From DASSKW01 sp035701115 (GTDB taxonomy: Bacteria; Pseudomonadota; Gammaproteobacteria; Natronospirales; REEB76), in assembly GCA_035701115.1 (NCBI GenBank), contig DASSOA010000072.1, positions 1 to 12,360 on the forward strand: a stretch of 12,360 bases of DNA, written 5' to 3'. The notes under the pieces are model-generated. The model was given only the letters and a program-made list of their open reading frames with translations, searched no databases and was not told the origin of the DNA. Numbering within the stretch: the first letter of the stretch is position 1; each line of letters opens with the position of its first letter. A program made the translations under genes and the position numbers. Positions 1-6,295 of the stretch are shown one piece after another.

Positions 1-1020
1 GGTCATGTACTTGAAGTGATGAATCAGCGATTCCATGTCCGACTTCATCTCTTCGCGGCGCGGTGGCGTGACCTTGTGGTCGTCGAGCCACACCGGTCCC
101 GGATTCGCACGCAGCCAGTCTACGCACTGCTTGATGATGCGATTCGACTGACGCATCTCCTCGACGCGTACCAGGTAGCGGTCATAGCAGTCGCCGTTGA
201 TACCGACCGGAATATCGAAATCCATCCGGTCATAGACCTCGTACGGCTGCTTCTTGCGCAGGTCCCATTCAATTCCCGAACCGCGAAGCATCGGTCCGCT
301 GAAGCCGAGTTGCATGGCGCGTTCCGGAGAAACCACGCCGATTCCGACCGTGCGCTGCTTCCAGATGCGGTTGTCCGTGAGCAGCACTTCGTACTCGTCA
401 ATGCACTTCGGGAATCGCTGGGTGAAATCGTCAATGAAGTCCAGCAGTGAGCCGCCGCGCGCACGATTGAACCGCTTGATATCGCCTTTGCTGCGGAATC
501 TGGAATCCTGATACTGCGGCATGCGCTCCGGCAGATCGCGATACACGCCACCCGGGCGGTAATAGGTCGCGTGCATGCGCGCACCCGACACCGCCTCGTA
601 CATGTCCATGATGTCTTCGCGCTCACGGAAGCAGTACAGGAACACGGTCATCGCGCCGATGTCGAGACCGTGCGCACCGAGCCACAGGAGGTGATTGGTG
701 ATTCGCGTGAGTTCATCGTACATCACGCGGATGTACTGCGCCCGCAGCGGCGGCGTGATGCCGAGCAGTTTCTCGATCGCCATCACATAGGCATGTTCAT
801 TGGACATCATCGACACGTAGTCGAGACGATCCATGTAGCCGATGCTCTGGTTGAACACCTTGCTTTCGGCCAGCTTTTCAGTGGCGCGATGCAGCAGACC
901 GATGTGCGGATCCGCCTTGGTGATGACTTCGCCGTCCATCTCCAGCACCAGACGCAGCACGCCGTGCGCCGCCGGATGCTGCGGACCGAAGTTCATGGTG
1001 AAATTCTGGATCTCAGGCAT
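1..1020 (-). CDS. nuoD: NADH-quinone oxidoreductase subunit D, partial (3' end beyond window)
   Basis: NuoD is the 49-kDa-type subunit of the peripheral arm of respiratory complex I; with NuoB it forms the quinone-binding pocket at the inner-membrane surface. The 340 visible codons are open to the window edge with no stop, about 80% of the usual length of roughly 417. The start reads MPEIQNFTMN and the hallmark GPQHPAAHG follows at residues 12-20. Further family blocks are the RATEKLAE region near residue 45 and YMDRLDYVSMMSNEHAY near 62-78. The ATG has a full AAGGAGG Shine-Dalgarno 9 bases upstream and overlaps the nuoC stop by 8 bases (ATGCCTGA), so translation is probably coupled. It is a separate gene and not the NuoCD fusion of enterobacteria and pseudomonads. 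Identification is very secure; only the C-terminus is unseen. Confidence 0.97.
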   Translation of the reverse strand, partial: MPEIQNFTMNFGPQHPAAHGVLRLVLEMDGEVITKADPHIGLLHRATEKLAESKVFNQSIGYMDRLDYVSMMSNEHAYVMAIEKLLGITPPLRAQYIRVMYDELTRITNHLLWLGAHGLDIGAMTVFLYCFREREDIMDMYEAVSGARMHATYYRPGGVYRDLPERMPQYQDSRFRSKGDIKRFNRARGGSLLDFIDDFTQRFPKCIDEYEVLLTDNRIWKQRTVGIGVVSPERAMQLGFSGPMLRGSGIEWDLRKKQPYEVYDRMDFDIPVGINGDCYDRYLVRVEEMRQSNRIIKQCVDWLRANPGPVWLDDHKVTPPRREEMKSDMESLIHHFKYMT

Positions 1021-1711
1021 TCCTGGATGCCTCCTTGAATGCGTCTTCGTAACGCGCGTCTTCGCGAATCACGCGCGGCACCAGCATGCGCGGCTCGATG
1101 CTGACGGGTTCGTAGACCACCCGCTTCTTCTCCGGGTCGTAACGCACTTCGACGTTGCCGGAAAGCGGAAAGTCCTTGCGGAACGGATGCCCGACGAAGC
1201 CATAATCCGTAAGAATGCGGCGCATGTCGGGATGACCGTTGAACAGGATGCCGTAAAGATCGAACGTCTCGCGCTCGAACCAGTTGGCAGATGCCCAGAT
1301 GTCTACAACCGAATCCAGCATCGGCGGTTCGCCATCGCCGCAGAACACGCGCAGACGCAGACGCTGATTCAGAGATACGGAGAGCAGGTGATAGACCACC
1401 GCAAAGCGCCGCCCTGAACCGCCCGCCGCCGCCGCCGGCTGCTGACGCGTGACACCGCGGCTGAATCCGGTGCGGGTTGCATTGCGGGTCTGCCATTCCG
1501 CTTCGCCGTAACCGAGATAGTCCACGCCGCAGACATCCATCAACTGCTCGAAGCGGAATTCCGCTTCATCGCGCAGGGCGCGAGCCACTTCCAGCAGTTT
1601 TCCCGCCGGTACCTCATAGCCCGGTTCGTCACAGCTTGACGCCAGCCGGGTCAGCACTTTGCCGAAGCGCGCTTCGATCTTTCCGGCGAGCGTGTCGGTC
1701 GCTTCACTCAT
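1013..1711 (-). CDS. nuoC: NADH-quinone oxidoreductase subunit C
   Basis: NuoC is the 30-kDa-type subunit of complex I's peripheral arm; it packs against NuoD and carries no cofactor. The protein is 232 residues. Residues 146-182 carry the family signature: ERETFDLYGI, then GHPDMRRILTDYGF, then GHPFRKDFPL. Between the N-terminal fold and the second half (about residues 72-101) is a poorly conserved linker with an Ala/Gly run (AAAAGG near 93-98), probably a surface loop. The ATG has AAGG 7 bases upstream, lies 12 bases after the nuoB stop, and the gene ends 8 bases inside nuoD. Tight spacing places it in the nuoABCD operon. The stand-alone form is typical of betaproteobacteria and non-enteric gammaproteobacteria. 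Confidence 0.97.
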   Translation of the reverse strand: MSEATDTLAGKIEARFGKVLTRLASSCDEPGYEVPAGKLLEVARALRDEAEFRFEQLMDVCGVDYLGYGEAEWQTRNATRTGFSRGVTRQQPAAAAGGSGRRFAVVYHLLSVSLNQRLRLRVFCGDGEPPMLDSVVDIWASANWFERETFDLYGILFNGHPDMRRILTDYGFVGHPFRKDFPLSGNVEVRYDPEKKRVVYEPVSIEPRMLVPRVIREDARYEDAFKEASRNA

Positions 1712-1723
1712 GTCGCCACCTTA

Positions 1724-2200
1724 TCAGCGGGCAATCGTATTGGTACGCCGAATCTTGTTCTGCAGCTGGATGATTCCATACAGCAGCTGTTCGGCACTGG
1801 GCGGGCAACCCGGGACATACACGTCCACGGGCACGATGCGATCGCAACCGCGGACCACGGAATAGGAATAATGGTAATAGCCGCCGCCGTTGGCGCAGGA
1901 ACCCATTGAGATCACCCAACGTGGTTCCGCCATCTGGTCATAGACCTTGCGCAAGGCCGGTGCCATCTTGTTGACCAGCGTGCCAGCCACGATCATCACG
2001 TCGGACTGGCGCGGGCTCGGCCGGAAGATCACGCCGAAACGATCGAGATCGTAGCGCGCGGCACCGGCATGCATCATTTCGACGGCGCAGCAGGCAAGAC
2101 CGAACGTCATCGGCCACAACGAACCGGTACGCGCCCAGTTCACGACGGCATCAACGCTGGTCGTCACAAACCCTTTTTCAGAGACGGGCCCTACTCCCAT
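1724..2200 (-). CDS. nuoB: NADH-quinone oxidoreductase subunit B (N2 Fe-S cluster)
   Basis: NuoB (PSST/20-kDa type) holds cluster N2, the terminal [4Fe-4S] cluster that reduces quinone in complex I. From the chosen ATG the protein is 158 residues, the normal length. The cluster ligands are visible: the adjacent pair Cys37-Cys38 in GLACCAVEMM, Cys102 in MGSCANGGG and Cys132 in VPGCPPSAE. An upstream in-frame ATG at 2221 would add seven residues (MEEGSAG). I reject it because the start at 2200 gives the family N-terminus (MGVGPVSEKGFVTTS) and has GGGAG 7 bases upstream. The chosen start overlaps the nuoA stop by 10 bases, implying translational coupling. Sequence is very highly conserved and no key residue is missing. 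Confidence 0.97.
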   Translation of the reverse strand: MGVGPVSEKGFVTTSVDAVVNWARTGSLWPMTFGLACCAVEMMHAGAARYDLDRFGVIFRPSPRQSDVMIVAGTLVNKMAPALRKVYDQMAEPRWVISMGSCANGGGYYHYSYSVVRGCDRIVPVDVYVPGCPPSAEQLLYGIIQLQNKIRRTNTIAR

Positions 2201-2559
2201 TCCAGCGCTCCCTTCTTCCATTCATAGATGAAACCGACCACCAGAATGCCGAGGAAAATGGCCATGGCAACAAACCCGAACAGGCCGATGCCGTGCAATG
2301 CGATTGCCCACGGAAACAGGAACGCGATTTCCAGATCAAAGATGATGAACAGGATCGCGACGAGGTAGTAGCGCACGTCGAATTTCATGCGGCTGTCTTC
2401 GAATGGTTCGAAGCCGCATTCGTACGCCGAGAGTTTTTCGCTGTCCGGGCGCCGCGTGCCCAGCAGCCAGCTGACCAGGAAGCCCGTGCCAACCAGAATG
2501 CAGCCGAACAGGGAACCGAAGATCAGGAACAGGAGGATCGGAACGTAATTCGCGAGCAT
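2191..2559 (-). CDS. nuoA: NADH-quinone oxidoreductase subunit A (membrane)
   Basis: NuoA is a small membrane subunit of complex I (ND3 homologue) at the junction of membrane and peripheral arms. The 122 residues form three predicted membrane helices at about 6-29, 62-84 and 91-112. The long loop between the first two carries the conserved YECGFEPF (46-53) with the ND3-type loop cysteine. Helix two has the acidic FDLEIAF motif (74-80). The ATG follows a GGAAGGAG ribosome site with short spacing. It is the first gene of the visible nuo operon, 76 bases after the tRNA-Leu. I see no convincing sigma-70 promoter in that gap, only a strong hairpin, so the operon may be read from upstream or from an unrecognised promoter. 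Confidence 0.97.
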   Translation of the reverse strand: MLANYVPILLFLIFGSLFGCILVGTGFLVSWLLGTRRPDSEKLSAYECGFEPFEDSRMKFDVRYYLVAILFIIFDLEIAFLFPWAIALHGIGLFGFVAMAIFLGILVVGFIYEWKKGALEWE

Positions 2560-2600
2560 GCTCTCCTTCCCGTGAAAGTAAAGTTGTTTCCACCCTTACT

Positions 2601-2627
2601 GCATCGCGAGCCGCCGGCTGGCGATGC
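2601..2627 (-). promoter_or_regulatory. Hairpin between tRNA-Leu and nuoA
   Basis: Two 7-base arms (2601-2607 and 2621-2627; GCATCGC/GCGATGC) pair perfectly. After one G-G mismatch on the plus strand (2608, 2620; C-C in the minus-strand RNA) a further 4 pairs (2609-2612 with 2616-2619) close a 3-base loop. It lies 8 bases downstream of the tRNA's encoded CCA end and 41 bases upstream of the nuoA start. In the transcript it is followed by AGTAAGGG, not a U-run, so it does not look like an intrinsic terminator. An RNA-processing or stability element is possible; the function is inferred. Confidence 0.4.
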
Positions 2628-2635
2628 GGGATTGC

Positions 2636-2720
2636 TGGTGCCGACGGGGAGACTCGAACTCCCACGGTTTTACCCACTACCACCTCAAGGTAGCGTGTCT
2701 ACCAATTCCACCACGTCGGC
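2636..2720 (-). tRNA. leuU: tRNA-Leu (anticodon GAG)
   Basis: An 85-base tRNA gene including an encoded 3' CCA (2636-2638). The acceptor stem pairs 7 of 7 (GCCGACG with CGTCGGC), with A as discriminator. The anticodon arm is CTACC-TTGAGGT-GGTAG, giving anticodon GAG (plus-strand positions 2684-2686), which reads CUC and CUU leucine codons. A long class II variable arm (about GGGT-AAA-ACC) and a T-arm GGGAG-TTCGAGT-CTCCC are present, as expected for tRNA-Leu. It closely resembles E. coli leuU and sits at the same place, just downstream of secG. It may be processed from a secG read-through transcript. Confidence 0.97.
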
Positions 2721-2823
2721 AGTGTGCTCACTGCCGGTACCGTTGGAGCCCGGCGGCAAAGCCAAACAATTTTAACGTATGCGACCGGCAAAAAGCGACG
2801 GATTAACCGTGCTGTCGCGCAGT

Positions 2824-3195
2824 TTAATGACCTGCGTCAGATTTCGACGGCGGCGTCTTGGGCTTTTCAGCCGGTGTCGAGGCCGGCGAGCCTGCCGGTT
2901 TGGCGGGCGCGGCCTGCTGTTGCGCGGCAGCCTGTTCAACGATGCTCTTCGGCGTCCCGGTACTGTGGTGCGACAGATACGCCATGGCCAGTGCCAGGAT
3001 GAAAAAGAGCGTTGCCAGCACCGCCGTGCTGCGACTCAGAAAATTGGCGGATCCCGCGGCGCCGAACACCGTGCCCGATGCGCCGCTGCCGAATGCGGCA
3101 CCGGCATCGGCTCCCTTGCCCTGTTGCAACAGGATGAGCACGATCATCGCGACCGCGACAAACACCAGGATGATTTCAAGAATTGTGTACAACAT
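2824..3195 (-). CDS. secG: Preprotein translocase subunit SecG
   Basis: SecG is the small accessory subunit of the SecYEG channel in the inner membrane; it aids SecA-driven protein export. The 123-residue product has two predicted membrane helices (about 3-24 and 57-77). Between them is the family loop, LLQQGKGADAGAAFG at 22-36, continuing GSGASGTVFG to residue 46. The C-terminal tail (about 83-123) is low-complexity, rich in Ala, Pro, Gln, Lys and Ser, as is common in proteobacterial SecG. The gene starts 31 bases after tpiA with only a weak ribosome site. tpiA-secG-tRNA-Leu is the usual gammaproteobacterial order. Confidence 0.95.
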   Translation of the reverse strand: MLYTILEIILVFVAVAMIVLILLQQGKGADAGAAFGSGASGTVFGAAGSANFLSRSTAVLATLFFILALAMAYLSHHSTGTPKSIVEQAAAQQQAAPAKPAGSPASTPAEKPKTPPSKSDAGH

Positions 3196-3226
3196 AAGAA
3201 TTCAGAACTCGTTGATTGAACAGGGT

Positions 3227-3979
3227 TCAGGCCGCTGCCTTGCAGATGGCCAGAAATTCCGCCGCGTCCAGTGAAGCGCCGCCCACCAGTCCGCCGTCTA
3301 TGTCGGGCATCCGGAACAGCTCGCCGGCGTTGGACGCCTTGACGCTGCCGCCGTACAGCAACTGCAGCGAATCGCCTATTTTAACATCTTCGGCACGGAC
3401 GGCGCTTCTTATGAATGCATGCACGTCCTGTGCCTGTTCGGGGCTCGCGGTCCGGCCGGTGCCAATCGCCCAAACCGGTTCGTAGGCCACCACGGCATTG
3501 CCGAATGCCGCCATGCCCGCGGCATCGAGCACCGCCTTGAGCTGGCTGCCGACCACCGCATGCGTGTCGCCGGCCTCGCGTTGGGCCAGGGTTTCCCCGA
3601 GACACAGGATCGGCGTCAAACCGGCACGCTGCGCCGCCATGAACTTGCGGGCCACGACCGGATCGGCTTCGCCGTAGAGCGCCCGGCGCTCGGAATGCCC
3701 CACGATCGCGTAACGGCAGTCGAAATCGCGCAGCATCGGACCGGATACTTCGCCGGTGTACGCACCGCTGTCTTCTGCGCACAGGTTCTGTGCGCCGAGC
3801 ATGACCGGGCTGCCCTTGAGCACGCGCGCTACATCGGCAAGGTAGACAAAAGGCGGGCAAAGCAATATGGCGGTTTCCGGCCCGGTTTCGAGGCCGTGCA
3901 ATATGCCTTCCGCCAGCTGCACTGCGCTTTCGCGCGAGCCGTTCATTTTCCAGTTTCCGGCTACCAGGAACGGCCGCAT
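3227..3979 (-). CDS. tpiA: Triosephosphate isomerase
   Basis: This enzyme interconverts dihydroxyacetone phosphate and glyceraldehyde 3-phosphate in cytoplasmic glycolysis and gluconeogenesis. The 250-residue TIM barrel is complete. Visible catalytic elements are Asn9 and Lys11 in GNWKMNG, His95 in IVGHSERR and Glu167 in AYEPVWAIGTG. The phosphate-gripping loop 6 (about 168-178) reads PVWAIGTGRTA, with Arg where many homologues have Lys. YGGSVKASNAGEL (209-221) and GGLVGGASL (229-237) complete the phosphate site. The ATG has a strong GGGGAG ribosome site about 6 bases upstream and lies 58 bases after glmM, so separate initiation is likely. In many gammaproteobacteria tpiA sits between glmM and secG, as here. 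Confidence 0.98.
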   Translation of the reverse strand: MRPFLVAGNWKMNGSRESAVQLAEGILHGLETGPETAILLCPPFVYLADVARVLKGSPVMLGAQNLCAEDSGAYTGEVSGPMLRDFDCRYAIVGHSERRALYGEADPVVARKFMAAQRAGLTPILCLGETLAQREAGDTHAVVGSQLKAVLDAAGMAAFGNAVVAYEPVWAIGTGRTASPEQAQDVHAFIRSAVRAEDVKIGDSLQLLYGGSVKASNAGELFRMPDIDGGLVGGASLDAAEFLAICKAAA

Positions 3980-4037
3980 GCTTTACTCCCCAGTCAGAAG
4001 GCGCGCAAGGATACTGGGCTGCGGTGGGCAACGCAAC

Positions 4038-5375
4038 TCAAACGGCAGGGGCGGCGCGCACTACATCGGCGATATCGTTGGCGAGGCGTTGCGTCTCGGC
4101 GGCATCCTCACCCTCGACCATGACCCGCACCACCGGTTCCGTGCCGGACGGCCGCAGCAGCACCCGGCCGCGATTGCCCAACTGCCGTTCCGCAGCCTGC
4201 ACCGCGGCCGTAACCGCGGCATGCTCGAGGTTCACGCGTTTCGGTGTTTTCACGTTGACCAGTGTCTGCGGATACTTATGCATGCCGGTTTTCATATCGG
4301 CCAGCTTGCCGCCTGCCGCCGTCAACGCTTCCAGCACCTGCAACGCGGAAATAATCCCGTCACCCGTCGTCGTGCGATCGAGGCACACGATATGTCCCGA
4401 ATTTTCACCGCCCAGTATCCCGCCTTCCTGTTCAAGCATGGCGAGCACATGGCGATCGCCCACCTTGGCGCGCCTGAATGCAATGCCCTGCGCGCGCAGT
4501 GACTGCTCCAGTCCGAGATTGCTCATCAACGTGCCGACCACGGGACCTTCAAGCGCACCCTGCGCGTGCCGGCGCATCGCGATCAGAAACATCAGTTCGT
4601 CGCCGTCCACCAGTTCGCCGCGGTGATCAACCATCAGCAGCCGGTCGCCGTCGCCGTCGAATGCGATGCCGAGATCGGCACCCGTTTCAATGACCTTCTG
4701 CTGCAACTGCTGAGGATGCGTGGAGCCGCAGTCGCGGTTGATATTCAGCCCGTCCGGATTCACGCCGATGGCTGTCACCTGTGCGCCGAAATCGGAAAAT
4801 ACACCCGGTGCAATGCGGTAGGTGGCGCCGTTCGCGCAATCGAGGACCAGCTTCATGCCGGAAAGATTCAGACCGAAGGGTACGGATGCCTTGCAGAATT
4901 CCATGTAGCGTCCGGCCGCATCCTCAATGCGGCGCGCCGCACCAAGCTTGTCGGATTCAACCGTGGTAAACGGCGCATCGAGTTCCCGCTCGATCGCCAG
5001 TTCCGTTTCATCGGGCAGCTTGCGTCCGTCCGAGGAAAAGAACTTGATGCCGTTGTCGTAATAGGGATTGTGCGACGCACTGATCACCACGCCGGCCTGC
5101 GCGCGGAACGTGCGTGTCAGGTAGGCGATAGCCGGTGTCGGCATCGGTCCCAGCAGGCGCGGACTGACGCCCGCCGCCGAAAACCCCGCCTCAAGCGCGG
5201 CTTCGAACATGTAACCTGAGCTGCGCGTGTCCTTGCCGATCAACACCGTCGCGCCTTGCGTCGAGGCTAGGACTTTTCCTGCCGCGCGTCCCAGCCGCAA
5301 CACAAATTCGGCATTCATCTGCGGGTCGCCGACGCGCCCGCGAATGCCGTCGGTACCGAAAAACCTACGATTCAT
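4038..5375 (-). CDS. glmM: Phosphoglucosamine mutase
   Basis: GlmM converts glucosamine 6-phosphate to glucosamine 1-phosphate, the committed step toward UDP-GlcNAc for peptidoglycan and lipopolysaccharide. The 445-residue length is normal. The family motifs are in order: FFGTDGIRG near the N-terminus; the phosphoserine loop SASHNPYYDNGIK with catalytic Ser101; the magnesium loop DGDGDR (240-245); the sugar-binding GGENSGH (322-328); and the phosphate-binding RPSGTEP (408-414). The first 11 bases overlap the end of folP, the classic folP-glmM coupling. The ribosome site is weak (AGGGA about 10 bases upstream), consistent with dependence on translation of folP. Confidence 0.98.
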   Translation of the reverse strand: MNRRFFGTDGIRGRVGDPQMNAEFVLRLGRAAGKVLASTQGATVLIGKDTRSSGYMFEAALEAGFSAAGVSPRLLGPMPTPAIAYLTRTFRAQAGVVISASHNPYYDNGIKFFSSDGRKLPDETELAIERELDAPFTTVESDKLGAARRIEDAAGRYMEFCKASVPFGLNLSGMKLVLDCANGATYRIAPGVFSDFGAQVTAIGVNPDGLNINRDCGSTHPQQLQQKVIETGADLGIAFDGDGDRLLMVDHRGELVDGDELMFLIAMRRHAQGALEGPVVGTLMSNLGLEQSLRAQGIAFRRAKVGDRHVLAMLEQEGGILGGENSGHIVCLDRTTTGDGIISALQVLEALTAAGGKLADMKTGMHKYPQTLVNVKTPKRVNLEHAAVTAAVQAAERQLGNRGRVLLRPSGTEPVVRVMVEGEDAAETQRLANDIADVVRAAPAV

Positions 5376-6228
5376 CTGTCCGTATCCCTGTGATTGGCGA
5401 AGCGATTCTAGCAGCTGCCGCCACCTTCAGCGCTTCCACGGTCGGGCCGACGTCGTGGCAGCGCACTATATGAGCGCCGTTGATGACCGCGATCACCGCC
5501 GCGGCCACACTGGCATGGAGACGCTCTCCCACCGGCGCGCCGCCCAGCAAAGTACCCAGCATCGATTTTCGGGAAAGACCAACCAGTAACGGCTGGCCCA
5601 GGTCCGCTATTTCCCGCAGATGACCCAGCAGCGTCAGATTGTGCTGAAGATTCTTGCCAAATCCGAAACCCGGATCAATCACGACCTGACCGGCCGGAAT
5701 GCCGATTGCCGCGCACGCTGCAACCCTTTCGTGCAGGAACTGTTTCACCTCGGCGACGACATCCGCATAGTGCGGCTGTTGCTGCATGGTGCGGGGTTCG
5801 CCCTGCATGTGCATCACGCAGACCGGCACACCGCATTCACTGGCTGCGGCAAGGGCGCCGGGAAGACGCAGGCCGTACACATCGTTGATCATGCTCGCGC
5901 CTGCAGCAACGGCCGCACGCATCACGCGCGGTTTGCTGCTATCCACCGAAACCGGCACGCCGAATTCCGCGCTCAGTTTCTCGATCAGCGGAATGACACG
6001 ATCAAGTTCCTCCTGCTCGCTCACCGCTTCGGCACCCGGCCGCGTCGATTCACCGCCGATATCGATCATATCGGCGCCCTGCTGCACCATGTCGTGAGCA
6101 TGGCGCAAGGCCGTATCAAAACCGGTGAATGCACCGCCGTCGGAGAACGAATCCGGCGTGCGATTGAGAATGCCCATGACTTTCGGGCGTGACAGATCCA
6201 GGATGCGCTCGCCAAGTGTGAGTTCCAA
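5365..6228 (-). CDS. folP: Dihydropteroate synthase (TTG start)
   Basis: FolP condenses 6-hydroxymethyl-dihydropterin pyrophosphate with p-aminobenzoate to make dihydropteroate in folate synthesis; it is the sulfonamide target. The 287-residue protein shows both signatures: GILNRTPDSFSDGG (19-32, loop 1) and DIGGESTRPGA (56-66, loop 2). It also has SVDSSKP (94-100), INDVYGL (114-120), DPGFGFGK (185-192), the SRKS lysine (Lys221) and the C-terminal R-C-HDV phosphate site (256-260). The frame begins at TTG: a stop lies seven codons upstream and the first ATG (codon 18) would delete strand 1. AGGA sits about 9 bases before the TTG. Residue 23 is Arg where E. coli FolP has Val. The gene is 22 bases past a strong hairpin terminator and overlaps glmM by 11 bases. 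Confidence 0.96.
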   Translation of the reverse strand: MELTLGERILDLSRPKVMGILNRTPDSFSDGGAFTGFDTALRHAHDMVQQGADMIDIGGESTRPGAEAVSEQEELDRVIPLIEKLSAEFGVPVSVDSSKPRVMRAAVAAGASMINDVYGLRLPGALAAASECGVPVCVMHMQGEPRTMQQQPHYADVVAEVKQFLHERVAACAAIGIPAGQVVIDPGFGFGKNLQHNLTLLGHLREIADLGQPLLVGLSRKSMLGTLLGGAPVGERLHASVAAAVIAVINGAHIVRCHDVGPTVEALKVAAAARIASPITGIRTDES

Positions 6229-6250
6229 AACCCGGTTTCCTCGCTGTCAA

Positions 6251-6282
6251 TGAAAAAGCCGGCGCAAGCGCCGGCTTTTTCA
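6251..6282 (-). terminator. Strong intrinsic terminator after ftsH (symmetrical, potentially bidirectional)
   Basis: Arms 6251-6264 and 6269-6282 are perfect 14-base inverted repeats around a CAAG loop. The GC core is GCCGGCG/CGCCGGC, flanked by A5 on one side and T5 on the other. On the minus strand the hairpin starts 13 bases after the ftsH stop and ends in TTTTTCA, the form of a Rho-independent terminator. The A/T flanks mean it could work in either direction. The folP start is only 22 bases beyond it. Confidence 0.88.
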
Positions 6283-6295
6283 CACGTTCACACAA

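Noticed and set aside
2201..2221. Upstream ATG start for nuoB at 2221
   Set aside because: It adds MEEGSAG, which is foreign to the family; the ATG at 2200 has a better ribosome site and gives the canonical N-terminus.
2769..2818. Possible secG terminator (5-base stem 2795-2799/2814-2818 plus T5) and TAAAAT -10 box before tRNA-Leu
   Set aside because: The hairpin has a 5-base bulge and is weak, and no -35 sits at the right distance from TAAAAT. Both signals are below what I would annotate; cotranscription of secG and the tRNA is as likely.
4008..4036. Possible tpiA promoter (TTGCGT, 17 bases, TATCCT)
   Set aside because: Only 3 of 6 and 4 of 6 matches; indistinguishable from chance without transcript data.
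3419..4123. Open frame of 234 codons on the plus strand, antisense to tpiA and the tpiA-glmM gap
   Set aside because: Mirror of tpiA codons; no recognisable protein features.
4566..5219. Open frame of 217 codons on the plus strand, antisense to glmM
   Set aside because: Same codon-register mirror effect; glmM shows all family motifs on the other strand and the antisense product has none.
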